This document shows, piece by piece, positions 50,466 to 62,170 of a DNA stretch of 64,000 bases. The position numbers and the translations under genes were made by a program. The first letter of the stretch is position 1, and each line of letters begins with the position of its first letter. The stretch comes from Motacilla alba alba. Lineage: Eukaryota; Chordata; Aves; Passeriformes; Motacillidae. The notes under the pieces were generated by a model. The model was not told the origin of the DNA and did no database searches. It saw only the letters and a list, made by a program, of their open reading frames with translations. Location of the stretch: the NCBI RefSeq assembly GCF_015832195.1, contig NC_052016.1:82373047-82437046 (forward strand), written 5' to 3'.

Positions 50466-53400
50466 CTGTTTAGCATGTTAAGGAATTCTAGAGAAAAAAA
50501 GTTTAATTTTTAAGGTAAGCACTTTAAGGATACTTAGAAATTCAAAGAGTCTTTGTAGTGCACTAGTTGATACCAGCATTTGATCACCAAAATAAGAGCT
50601 AGTTTTATTTAGGGGCTTTTTCTAAGATTTAGACACTTTGTCAAAATGTGTCTCTAGAAAAAAAGTAATTGTAACAGATGAATATACATTAAGCAGTAAA
50701 GTGGATATTTGAAATAATTAAAAAGAAGATATTTCTACAGCTAATCAGCAGTAAGTTATAATGACATTTAGGATGCAAGTGGTTCTGAAGGACAAGTTAT
50801 GTATTCGTCTTCTCTTTGCTTGATTTCTTAAACAAATAGTTCCATGGGATTTAAAGAGTTTCAGTTTTTTGTGTGTGACATTTGTCATGGATTTTTAGAG
50901 GGATAAATGAATACATTGTTAGCTAAATATTTGGACATCAGAGTTTTTGATGTATTTGGTTCCTTATTACAACATGATAACATGTCTGCAGTAATATAAA
51001 TGAAACAGACATGAGATTTAAATAGATGTAATAAAAATACTTTGTCCTGTCCCAGAAACAAAGAGAAATCATATATCTAATTACAAAAGAATATGAAATA
51101 ATAATTCTTCTCAGTTTGCCTTATGACTTGAAGTACCTCCAATCTTTGAACCACATTCTATCAGAATGCTTATGGTCTTGATGCAGGTATGTGTTGGAGA
51201 TTTTCTATTTACAAATGCTGCCAGAGTCACCAGTGGACCACTTACAGATGTATACAACTGAAGTGAAATCTGCATCTGAAAACCACTCAAAAAAGTGCAT
51301 TTATGAAAGAACATGCCTGCTCTGCTACTGGTAGTGTTTTATGTGCAAAGAACTACTGCACCAGTCCGGTAACATTTTTTGTGTCTTCTGATTTTTTTTT
51401 CTAAGTACAGTTCAAGGTATAGTATTTTGCCCATAAAACCTTTTACCTTTTGACTCCTAAGTATCTTAAAGACCTGCTCTGTCTTCTACACTTTATATCA
51501 ATAGCTGAGATCAACTGAGACATTTAAAGTGACAGCCTCTATATTTAGTTTAAATGTCATGGGTCAGGTGACACATTCTCCTTAGAGCAAAGCCTTAGAT
51601 TTCTACAATTCACTTCTCCTGTTGTTACATCAGAATTAATTTTAGGCAGACTTCATTCACAAGCTGTATTCAGATAGAGCAGGTTGCTTAGGAAGGCTTC
51701 TGATCGACTGGGGAATTCTTTTCAGTCATTTGCCATTCTCAACTGTCAGTCTATATTGTTATGAGACATGCTTTCAAGAAGTCTTGCTGTATTTGTGCCT
51801 ACATCTTTTTTATCCCATCCATTGGGAAAAAGAGCAGCTATACTGGGAAGTTGCTAGGACAGCAAGAATAGCCTCCTGAGTGGGTACACAGAGTGTATTT
51901 TGAGACCTCTAGTGAATGGGAAAAAAAAGCAGTAAAAAGCATTTTGTAATTTTAAATGTATAGAATAACTCAAAAATATTCTCTGCAGTAGGCACAGAGA
52001 ATGCCTCACAAAAACGGAGCCATAGCTTCTATTTTGATCAGACTTCCTTATCTATAATACATTTTCGCCTCTCTTACACCTTCCATTAGGCTCTGGAATA
52101 TATGAAGCTCACCAGCATGTAAAATATTCTTCATGATACCCACTGAGCTATTTTAGTTACACTGTTCAACTTTCAGCTGAAGTAAAGAAAGCAGGCAGGT
52201 TACAAGGGAGAAATTCTCTATGCAGCCCATCTCTTACCACTGTCTGCAGTGTCTATTGGGTTGACAGTCCAAATCCTATTGAAGTAAATGATGATGATGT
52301 GATCAAAACCTCACTGATTTAAAAGTTTATCTCTGACTGAGTTTCTGACCTGCAATCTAGGAGGGCCAGAACTATATATTTTGTGAGTCATTTAAACAAG
52401 GAGCAACTTTCTTCTCTGTCCACTTGTGTAAGTCAATTTATTTTCACGTGATGTGATTTAACATAATGAATCCCAACACGAACTCTGGTCAAATTTATTA
52501 GCCCTAGCAATTTCTATCCTGCACTTAGAAGACTTTGTCACTGTAACTCCTCAAAAGTTAAATGGGAACAAAGTTGAGCTAGGCCAAAACTGAAGTTTAT
52601 AAATCTGTCTGAAGTTCTAGCCAGTCATTGGAAATACATAATACTGTAGAGTGTTCATGAACTTTAACAGCTATTTTGGCTGGTTAATATTTTAGTTATT
52701 TCTCTTGCTTTTGACATAATTCATTTTATCCCTTCAATTTAACTTATTATCTACATTTTAAACAAATTCCCATGGATTCAAAAAAGAAAAAAAGAAAAAC
52801 AAATGTACAATTTCTTCAAAATTCCTTGCATGTTTACCTGGGTCCTCCTTTTTAAGTATCTTCTGCACTCCAATAATCAGTTCTCTTTTCTGTTTTTCCA
52901 GTGATTCTGGAATAGCTTGTTAGGCAGCATAAGAGGGGGAACAGAAGGGAAAGAAGAGATGATAATTTTTCTTGCACTAGTAATCTAAAATTATGGAAAC
53001 TAAAATCAGGAAGTTTGAAAGTCTGTGTAAAAAATAAGCTTATATATCTGTATGAGTTATACATTCATATGCATCTATGCTCTCAAAACAATCCAGAAAA
53101 TGTTTTCTAACTCTTCAGAAAAAAATGTATATATAGTATATTAAAAGTACATTTTAAATTCTATTTTTAAAATTAATTATGTATCACACGCATAATACAA
53201 ACTGCAGCTGATAAAAGATAGTTATATTGCCTAAAGACTACATTTGAATCACAAATCAATTTGCCAGTAGAAAAAAAATTGATTAGTTTTTTTAAATACT
53301 CAGCATGACCCAAAGTTAAATACTTTTGGATTATAGGGCAGATAGTCCTGAAACTGTGCCACAATATTGTGTATGAGCTTCAAACACAGTTGCAGGAATA

Positions 53401-54490
53401 TCTGCCTGTATTTCTCATCTGAAAGACAATAGAATCTTTACTGGAAAATTGTAACACATTCACAGTATTCTAGTGGTTAAGAATCTTTTTCTGATTTCCT
53501 GAATATATTTTATACATAGTCCAGTTTTCCTTATGTTCTTCAACTAAAGTAAATCTTTGGAGTTTTTGCTTTGTTTAAATTCCAAAACATCTCTAGACAG
53601 CAAATATATCTCATAGGGAGTTTTGTTAGTCTAGATAAACTAAATTATTTTAGTTCTCATCCAGATGTCCAGTCTTTTGAAACATCCAAATTGTCTTTGT
53701 TTGTAGCTATACCAACCTAAAGATGTATTAGACTACACAACAAGTAGTTCTCTGCGTATTAGTGTAGCTGCAAAGTGCATATAAGCACTACCTACAGCAC
53801 TAATCTTTGCACTTGATGTAATAATATTTCATTCTGCAGCCAATAGAGAGAAATAACCCAAACAAGTTCTAAATCACTCAAAATACATGTGTCTCTACTC
53901 TGAAAAGAGAGAGAATGCTGAAGCAAATAAAGTCATAAATTAGGGATGTTGTGATCTTTATAAATACAGGATATTAAGGAGATAATTACTTTGAGTACTG
54001 AAACTGACTGTCTCAGGTCTAACCAGGCAAGATTTCTCAAAACAGAGGTTTTAGCACAAAAAGCATCTTCCTCCTATATTAGGATACAAATATCCTCTAC
54101 ACCAAAAAAAAAAAATCAAATATGCATCTTTGAAGGAAAATTTTTCTGTTCCCCACCCAGCCTCATGTTGCTTTGATTAAAAAAAAAAAAAATAAATTCA
54201 TGCAACATTTAAAATATATTCTTACTCTAAACAGTAAGATAGGATAAGGACATTCTCAAAATGAAGGAAAAGAAAATATTAATGAATAATGTAAAATCTG
54301 ACCTAACCTCTTTCTATGTCGACATTTATGTTTAGTTTTTGCTTCAGAAAAGAAAGTGTTGTATGAAACTTGTTCTATATCAACCTTAGTGCTAGAAGAT
54401 ATGATACCCAAGATAACATAATTTCATTTATTATCTAAACTGCAACAATATTTTTAAGCTGTTGTCTTCTTAGAATCCATTATAATATAA
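50466..54490. other. AT-rich non-coding spacer
   Basis: No gene is recognised. A possible ancient repeat lies at 52268-52325. Poly-A runs occur near 54101-54113. Short open frames show no known domains. Confidence 0.6.
52268..52325. repeat. possible ancient palindrome-like amniote repeat
   Basis: 'gtccaaatcctattgaagta' followed by 'aatgatgatgatgtgatc' and 'aaaacctcactgatttaaa' resembles a repeat common in reptile and bird DNA, with a CAAATCCCATTGAAGTCAATGG core. Similarity is limited to about 55 bases. Confidence 0.25.
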
Positions 54491-54578
54491 ATTATTTTAT
54501 TCTAAATAGCCCAAGATTCTTGGGCTAGATTATTTTATTCTATTTTAATCCTGGACTAGATTGTTTTATTCTAATTAG
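54490..54578. repeat. imperfect tandem repeat with perfect hairpin
   Basis: Three related units carry ATTATTTTATTCTA, ATTATTTTATTCTA and ATTGTTTTATTCTA (starting about 54491, 54529 and 54560). The unit boundary holds a perfect 9-bp inverted repeat, TAGCCCAAG-ATT-CTTGGGCTA, at 54507-54527. Confidence 0.75.
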
Positions 54579-55067
54579 CTTTGTACTTCTTCTTACCCAA
54601 GCAGTAAGAAGAGAGGTATTTCACTGTTTTGCTTAAGAGTAGGATAAAGACGGCAGGATTTGTCACAAAATAAATTATGGGATTCCATAGTTTATAATAG
54701 TGTAGGTCAACTTACAAAGAAATTATTTTGGAAACCTCCAAAGCAGTACCAGCTCTAAATCATTAGACTCACTGTCATGAAGTACATTTCATTCATCATA
54801 TTTTGTAAAAAATAAGTTATCCAACCTGTGCTGGCTCAGCAGTGTTCTGATGAAAATCACTAATAGGTTGATTCTAGCTCAGAAATTTGTGGACTCCTAG
54901 AAGATAAATGAGTCTCCAGAAAGAAAAAAATGAGCATTAGGGACACTCCCTAAACCACTATGGTTTTCTGACCTGTGCAACACAACAGGTATTGTACTTC
55001 AAATTTACTGTCCACTGCCACCTCCCATAGCAGAAAGCTTCAGGGAATGATAATGAAGTGTATTTTA

Positions 55068-55175
55068 GGGCACAATTCTTAGCTCTGCCAGTGGTATTCA
55101 TTAACAGCAACATGGAAATCAGATAACTACAGCGGGTTTAAAACTGTGGGAGTAAAGCTGTCATTGAATCTCAAG
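55068..55175. repeat. possible ancient palindrome-like amniote repeat
   Basis: The order 'gggcacaattcttagctctg', 'ccagtggtattcattaacag', 'gcgggtttaaaactgtggga' and 'gtaaagctgtcattgaatct' follows an old reptile/bird repeat. That repeat starts GGGCCAAATTCTGAGCTC, has a TTTAAA(C)CGGTGT-type centre and ends in GCAGAATC. The match is by eye and diverged, but about 100 bases long and colinear. Confidence 0.4.
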
Positions 55176-55263
55176 GTTGTTGGAACTTGCTGACAAGTAT
55201 TCTGCAGGAACTTTAATCTGTTATTTCCAAGTATCTACTGCAAAGTCTGTTCTAGGTATTCTG

Positions 55264-55363
55264 GAAAACAAAAACAAAAACAAAATGCTGTTCCCCCCAA
55301 CAACAACACCAAAAACCCAAAAATAAAACAAAACAACAACAACAAAAAGAGAAACAAAAAAAA
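55264..55363. repeat. A-rich (CAAAA)n / (CAA)n tract
   Basis: Repeated CAAAA and CAA units with a short G/C interruption (tgctgttcccccc). No SINE or retrocopy body is recognised on either side. Confidence 0.9.
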
Positions 55364-58300
55364 TGTGTTATTTCATATTTGGCAAAAGTGGCAACACAGC
55401 CTGGTGGACATACATTTAATGTCATTAAAAAAACTGGGCAAGATGAAGGAGTTTCCACCCAAGCTGCTCACAGAAATCCATTTAGTGTGCCCTTGCAGCA
55501 GGGACAGCCAATCTGCAGATGAAAATGTGATCTCATAGCAGCCTTGCAAATTTGTATCAGGTTTGTCCCCACTTCAGGCTTTTCTGCTTCCTGGAAAGAA
55601 GGGGTATCATCACAAGCCATCATACTTTCTGATTCCCCAGTTCAGTCTGATGTCCACAAATGTTAAACATCCAAGGTCTCTTGCCTTCTGGGGTACAAGG
55701 ATTTATAAATGTTTTATTCAAGAGAAAAAGGCGCAATAGGCACATACCTACAGATCTAATATGGAAAGATTGACCTCAAGCTGCTTTCACAAAGATGGGT
55801 ATAAAATCTATGGCAGAATCTAGAAAAAAAGGATTGAAATCTTGACATGTTTTTAAACAGTGTCAAAAATCAATCATCTTTAATAACATTACTATTAGTA
55901 TTTCATAATAGGTCTCCTCAGTTCAGTCTTGGGTCTTGGTTTTAGATTGTGTATGACATAGTATCTAGAATCATTATATAAAAGGGAAAAGGCAGTGTAC
56001 ATAGACATAAAGTGAATTACGGATCTGGAAGTCTTCCCAAAACCAATGTGGAAATGCCAAGGTTGTCAAAATCTGATGATAGGATATTAAGAAATCTTTC
56101 ATTTTATATTTCCATGCGAGCATTAGTGAGTGCATTCTAAATATCTAGGAAAGCCATAAACACATGCAGTACAATTTTGTATATCATAACAGTGACAAAG
56201 AGTAGCTACTGCGTTAAATTAATTGTGAAAGCAAGTTTTTTGTACATTTCCAGGTGTTACCAAGCACAACCTTGAACGTCAGTATCTTAGAAATCATTGA
56301 TTGCACCCTGTGCTAAATTATCATCTAATGTCAAGGAAAAAAAGTTAAATCAGATTGTATGAATTATTCATCACTTCCAATTCAATATGAACACTGTTCT
56401 AGCTGCGTGTTAAGCACTTTTGAATAGTATCATAGAAGGTGAACACTTTTCTGATAACAGAATACCAGAAACTGACCTGACCTTTATAAAATACAGGTCC
56501 CAAAGAATAAAGAACAGATACTTCAGGAGAAAAAAACCAAACTTACGACTAAAGATATTAACTTTGTTAATAGAGTCATATACGTATTTGCATAACATGT
56601 TTCAGATCAAATCCACTCACATTGAATTAAAACTCTCAAAAATAATGTTAGAAATCTATTAATGTATGTCTCTCTCCGCCGTCCCAAGAGTTTCTTCAGT
56701 TGTGCTTTCAGTTAAGGAACAGAGCCTGTTTGCCATATGCCCATTAGTAGACTAACCTCTTACTTATGGGGGTATTCCTAGAGCAATTGTTCCTACTGCC
56801 CTGGTTTGGTAGGATTTTGTCTCTACTTTGCTGAAGATGCACATGTTGGGGGAGAATGGTGAATTGGGCTGCTGATTTTTTTATCTGTACATTCTTACAG
56901 TAGCTATATTTCCCCAGAGTTAAATGTTTGGTGTCAATTAATGAAGGTGCTATTTGCATAAAAAATGATTGTCATGTGACTATTCTATAAACTGCCACAT
57001 TTCATACTGCCCACTTCAGAAGCACACTTCAAAGCACACTTTGCCTATCCAAATAAACTTGGGTCTCACAAATCTTACCTTCTGGACTGATCATTTTGGT
57101 GTGGGCATGGAAGGAAAATTTAAAACAAAAAGAAAAGACACAGCAAGAGACTGTTGCCAAAATCCAATTACTGTGTGAAAAGTGGAATTTAAAAATCCCA
57201 CGACCTGAAAAGCCTGCAGTGACCTGATGACCTGAAATTTGAAATTTCCGATCTGAAGTAAGATTATGAAACTTGCTTTCTTAATCATATTTTAATTTTT
57301 TAAAAAAACATATATTAGTTGATGTATAGTATGAGTGTATAGGAAAAGCATCAGATGTTCTTAATTCACCACAGTAGCACTGTTCCACAGAAGCTGCCTT
57401 ACATACTGTTTAGAAAGCTACTAACCTCCAGCTGGCCTATGAGTCTGCCAGCTAGGAGGAAAAACTGTAGAGAAGTAGAAGGATACAGCAACAACTTTAT
57501 GAAGTATAGCAAGAATCTTTAGTCCAGGAGAAAGTAGAACTGTCCCACTAGCACTTGTGTTCTCTCTGTGTCATTCTACGCATTACTCTCACTCTGAAAC
57601 TTTTTTCCTACTAGTTGCTAGCTATCTGTTAATTCTAAATTAGTTTATTAAGGAGTTGATTGTAAATATTAGTGTGATAGAGTTCTTCCTTTGCCTTTCC
57701 AGATACCATGTCCTGCACATGATATTTGCTTAATACAAAATAGTGAGACACTCTTGTGAACCTGAAATTTAAAATAATATCTTCACACAAATTAGGACTA
57801 GGAAAGAAACTAAGAAGTTCCCTGAGTAATCACTTCCACAAAAAGCTCAATAATTATCTATTCTTGAATAGGGGAGGTAAATGTAAAGAAATTTTTTTGT
57901 GTTTTTTTTTGGGTATTTTTTCCCCCTTCACTTAAAGCATTAACACAAATCTATGGCTCCTTCAGTTTCCTCATGGATGCATTCACTTATGCTGCTAGGT
58001 AAAAGAGACCCAGGGAGTGAAATTGAGGATTGGATGCTCGATTGAACTTGCTTCTTAACTGATAGCTACCTCTATATTTAGTTTGGACTGCTCTGACCTA
58101 GATCTCAGAAAAAAAAAATGGTATAGAAGACAATAGGTCTAAGTATTTTAGGTAGAAGTTAGTAGTGTAGATGTGTCACGCCTGTTGCACTTGACTCCAA
58201 GCTTAAGGACTTATATCTGCCCCTTTCCTATTTAGTGGGACAGACAGAATCTGTCCAGATTCCCAAGCACAGCTGCATCTTGAAAACAGCAGTCTGAAAG

Positions 58301-59716
58301 CTAGGTAATCTCAGTCACCTATTCATCTCACAAACAGAACTGACGGAGGAATCTTGCCTGAAGAGAGATCTAAGGTCAAAAGCTGTCTAGTTCTAATTTG
58401 GTGTCTAAAACAAGATGGAAAGAATTTTAATCCCAAAAATGACATGGTATAGCCATACAGTGTATATATTTATACTCATAATTTAGAAGTAGTGCTAAAG
58501 CTTCAGCAAAGCTCAGTGTGCAAGGGAGAGAGGAAAAGAGTCAAACTGGATAGTTCTTTAAAATAAAAAAAAGTTATACGAAATAAATAAAAAATGAAGT
58601 AATACAAAATTATGATAATGAAATTTTGCTTGCTTCTATTTTATGATAATTTTGTCATTGTCTGTTTAATGGAATTCTAGTTTGTGCAATGTTTCCTTAA
58701 GATTTTTTAATGAATCAAAGAGACACTTAAAAAGAAGGAATGTCATTTAGATGATAACCAGGCATTGCATGACGTATTTTGGCAAGTAACTGAATTTGTT
58801 TTAGGCAATTGCATAACACCAGGGTTATGCAGCATAAACTGATAGCACATCTACTATGGTTTACAACTATACAGATAAATATTTATCTACATTAAATTCT
58901 GGTACACTCTGAAACTTGAACAGCGTGGAAGTGAGAGTTCTATGTTAAAAGGAAAGTGCCAGAAAATACATTAATGGGTGAATTTATAGCTTTTTTTTTC
59001 TTTAAAAGGCCAAATGTTTTAAACAGCAGGCATATATGAAATAAAAACATTATGATATTCCATATATCCTGAAAATAGAAACATCATGTACACTGGTCTT
59101 TACATGATAATACAGCAGATCTGGCTGTCCTGGTAGATTTTTTTTGCACAGAAGAGTAATAAGAGCATTAGTTTAAAAGGAATCTGAACGTTCCAGAATA
59201 ATGGGAATTGAGTGCAATATGTGGCACCTATTATTAAACAAAAATGGTCCAGACTGGTAGAGAGTGTCTCCTTGTGCAATATTGAAAAAAATTACTGGTA
59301 TCTTCACAATGTGTGTTTTCTCTACGGACAATTTATAGGAAGGAGTACACAGAGATTTGAAGCAGCTGTCCATACGTAAGTATCTGGTAAAACCTGAGAT
59401 GCTCCAGGGAAGGTGACACAGGTTCATCAGCTGTGACACAGGATCTAGATGAGAACTAACCTATGAGAGGATCATCTAAAGCTGGGCAGGCTGTTGCTGT
59501 GAATCACACCGTTAACTATCACTTCTGTGTGGGCACCTGAACTGAGCCCAGGGTTAAGATGTTAAATAGCCACACAATAGGAAAAAGCAAAATGTACTGG
59601 AGTGCAAGTTATTTTCCTAAATATAAGGGTCTTGTGCATTTTCATGTGTTGAGAGTTGTCCCACCTAGTTTCCATCTCTAGAAAACTGCAGGTCCCCTAT
59701 GGCTCGCAACTCAGGA

Positions 59717-59732
59717 TTTTATATATATATAT

Positions 59733-59789
<57 letters not shown>

Positions 59790-59819
59790 AATATACATTT
59801 ATATATTTATATATATTAA
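59717..59819. repeat. compound (AT)n-(GATA)n-(AT)-rich microsatellite
   Basis: An (AT)n run from 59721 leads into about 14 uninterrupted GATA units (about 59734-59788). Degenerate AT-rich sequence follows to 59819. The uninterrupted core suggests a length-polymorphic locus. Confidence 0.95.
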
Positions 59820-59877
59820 CAGCTTCCTCAGATGTCCCAAGCCGGCAGACACCTATGCTGCACAACTAAATACAGTT

Positions 59878-59952
59878 CCTAAAATCATAATCATAGTATA
59901 ATTTTATGCCAGATCACCTCTGATGGATCTTATTTCCACTCCTCCTGTTTTT
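59878..59952 (-). mobile_element. possible decayed CR1 3' end
   Basis: The plus strand 'aaaatcataatcatagtata' followed by 'gatcacctctgatggatctt' and 'tccactcctcctgt' resembles the antisense CR1 3' terminus (terminal ATCATAGAATCATAGAAT repeat, then GACCTCTGGAGATCAT and CCAACCCTCCTG). Only about 75 bases match. Confidence 0.4.
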
Positions 59953-60534
59953 TTCAGGTGGTCAACTACTTGTCTGTGTTTGTGAGCTCTTTTCTGAACT
60001 GATACATCTCTCCAAGAACCGGAAGTGATGCATAGGTATCCCAACCACTACAAAGATGTTAAATCTTTCTGTGATTTAAGAATAAAAAATAGTTGCACCT
60101 AAGACAACAAGAGTTAAAAAAAAATTTAAAAAAAGCCCCAAAATTACCTAGAGAGATTTTCTATTTCATTATCTAAAGGATTTCTCATCAGTATGCTGAT
60201 AAGAAAAAGACACAGATGTGTGTTTCCCATATCAAATAGTGCTTGTTATTCTGTTCTTGAGGCTGCCCCAGCAACCAGTGACCTGTGTGAGAACCTGTGC
60301 TGACAAGCTCCACAGGTATCCAAGCTTAATGTAGCTCGGGAGTGCTTTTAATAGATAAGCATAGTCTATCTGTTCTGGCAAAGAAAAATAGGGCAAGCAA
60401 TCAGACAACCATCTTCCATAACCTGAGTAGAATATTTAACACAAGTCAAGGGTAAAGAAAACAATCTTCCCAGAACAATGCCTTGAAATGCCATTGAAAA
60501 AAACCCCATCAGTGTTTATACTCATTTCTGTGTG

Positions 60535-60575
60535 CATATATATATATATATTTGTATGTATGTATATATGTATGC
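60535..60575. repeat. (TA)n / (TATG)n microsatellite
   Basis: A run of TA units (60536-60551) is followed by interrupted TATG units to about 60575. Confidence 0.9.
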
Positions 60576-62079
60576 ACTTAATTTACAAAACAGAAGCCCT
60601 TTCTACATAATAGCTAGGAGATATTATATGAAACCAGAATAACATAATGACGAAAAAGTGTTGACCCACAAGAAAATGAAGGTTTCTTTACTCATTCTAA
60701 TTGTCGAGAAATGAAAACTCTTATGCTGCTGCATAAGATAGCACAAGGAAAATACCCATAAGGTTTTATTTTTTTAACACATTTTCCTTTTTATTGGGTT
60801 TTATTTCCTTTTTATTGCCAATAAAATCTACAGTAAGATGATTCTGGTGTAATACTGTGTATTGCAAATTCCCTCCTACTGAATTGCTTTTTTTTTTCCT
60901 TTTTTGTTGATTTATACACACAGACAACTGAACATAGAGAACAACAGATTTTTTAAATTTTTAGATGACATTGTTAATTTTTTAAACCCTAAATTTTAAA
61001 GGCTTACCTATTAATCTTTATTTGCTATTTTAAGCATGGTTCTGTAGGGAATAAAGTCTGTGATCATTAATTTAAAAGAACACAAACCAGCTTATTAGCT
61101 TATTAGTTAGAGAAGCTCTAATCATGTTTGAAGTACAAGACATCCTGAAAATTAGAAAAAATATCTCCTTTGAGCAATGGGGTTGGAGTACCAATGTGCT
61201 GATAAGACGGAGAGAGATGAGGAGCTTGGATGTTCCCATTCTCTCTGAATGGTCATCTCACGTGACATGGGGAGGAAAAAGAAGAGAAAAAAAAAGAAAA
61301 AAAGAATAAGCAGAGAAAAAAAGGCATACAGAAATGAAGAATTAAGTCAGAGTCTGACTGAAACCAGAGAAGATTTATGATACAGGGGAAGACTGCCTAA
61401 AGGTTCATAATTTCTGATCCCAAATATCTAAAAATCATCTTTGAAAGCTAGCAAAAAGCTCTAATGCTTCCTTGTAAGGTGGGGGCTACTTAGGTCTTCA
61501 AAACTGCAAAGATTAGATATACTAGACATACTTTTAATTAAAATCTGAAATTATTTACACAATCATCACTTTCAAGAGGTAGATACTAATGTTAAACATT
61601 AGCTATTAGAAGAATTTATAACAATAGCATGAAGGCTGACCACTGTGCAAGTTTGTTAAAAAAGTGAACAAAGGAAAAATATCTTGTGTGAGTTGGTAGC
61701 ATCCCTTTGCTGCTGTAATATGAAAATCAAGTGGCATAGAAGAGTATTTCTTAAACTCACTGTCATTCTTGCCTATTTACGGCCACTTAGGAAGCTATCA
61801 CAAAATAAACACTTTGCTATTACGATCAGAGATATAAGAAAAAAAGGTGGGGATAGAACTAAGTTAAAATTAGGGTTTTTTTCAAATTCAAATATTACTT
61901 TTCTCTCATATTTTATGCTCCACACAATATTTTAGGCTCCTTTTCAGTACTGCCATCAGTGAAACATATCCCAAGGTGATAAAACAAAGCTACGTTGAAC
62001 ATTGATATGTAAAACTGAGTCTGAAGCCTGCATTTGTTAAAATAAAAGATATGTTTCATGTAGTTCTATTTACTTGTCT

Positions 62080-62170
62080 CATTAAAGTGGTGGCAAAATT
62101 CTGCTCTGCTGAAATCAGAGAGAGTTTTGCCACTCTTTTCCATGATGCCAGCATTTCATTTACAGATCCA
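62080..62170. repeat. possible ancient palindrome-like amniote repeat
   Basis: 'ggtggcaaaattctgctctg' followed by 'ctgaaatcagagagagtttt' and 'gccactcttttccatgatgc' resembles an old reptile/bird repeat, GGCCAAATTCTGCTCTG ... ATCAGTGGGAGTTTTGCCATTGACTTCAATGG. The match is colinear over about 80 bases and diverged. Confidence 0.4.

Larger units (their letters stand above)
54579..59716. other. AT-rich non-coding spacer
   Basis: No gene is recognised. It includes an ancient-repeat candidate at 55068-55175, an A-rich tract at 55264-55363 and a cluster of GACCTGA strings near 57201-57236. Open frames are short and have no recognisable family. Confidence 0.6.
59820..62079. other. non-coding spacer
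   Basis: No gene is recognised. It holds a possible short CR1 end (59878-59952), a TA/TATG microsatellite (60535-60575), a duplicated 14-mer (tttcctttttattg at 60783-60796 and 60804-60817) and an A-rich purine tract around 61272-61322. Confidence 0.6.

Noticed and set aside
59734..59788. Array-like repeat as a possible CRISPR
   Set aside because: It is a 4-base microsatellite with no spacers, and the context is vertebrate.
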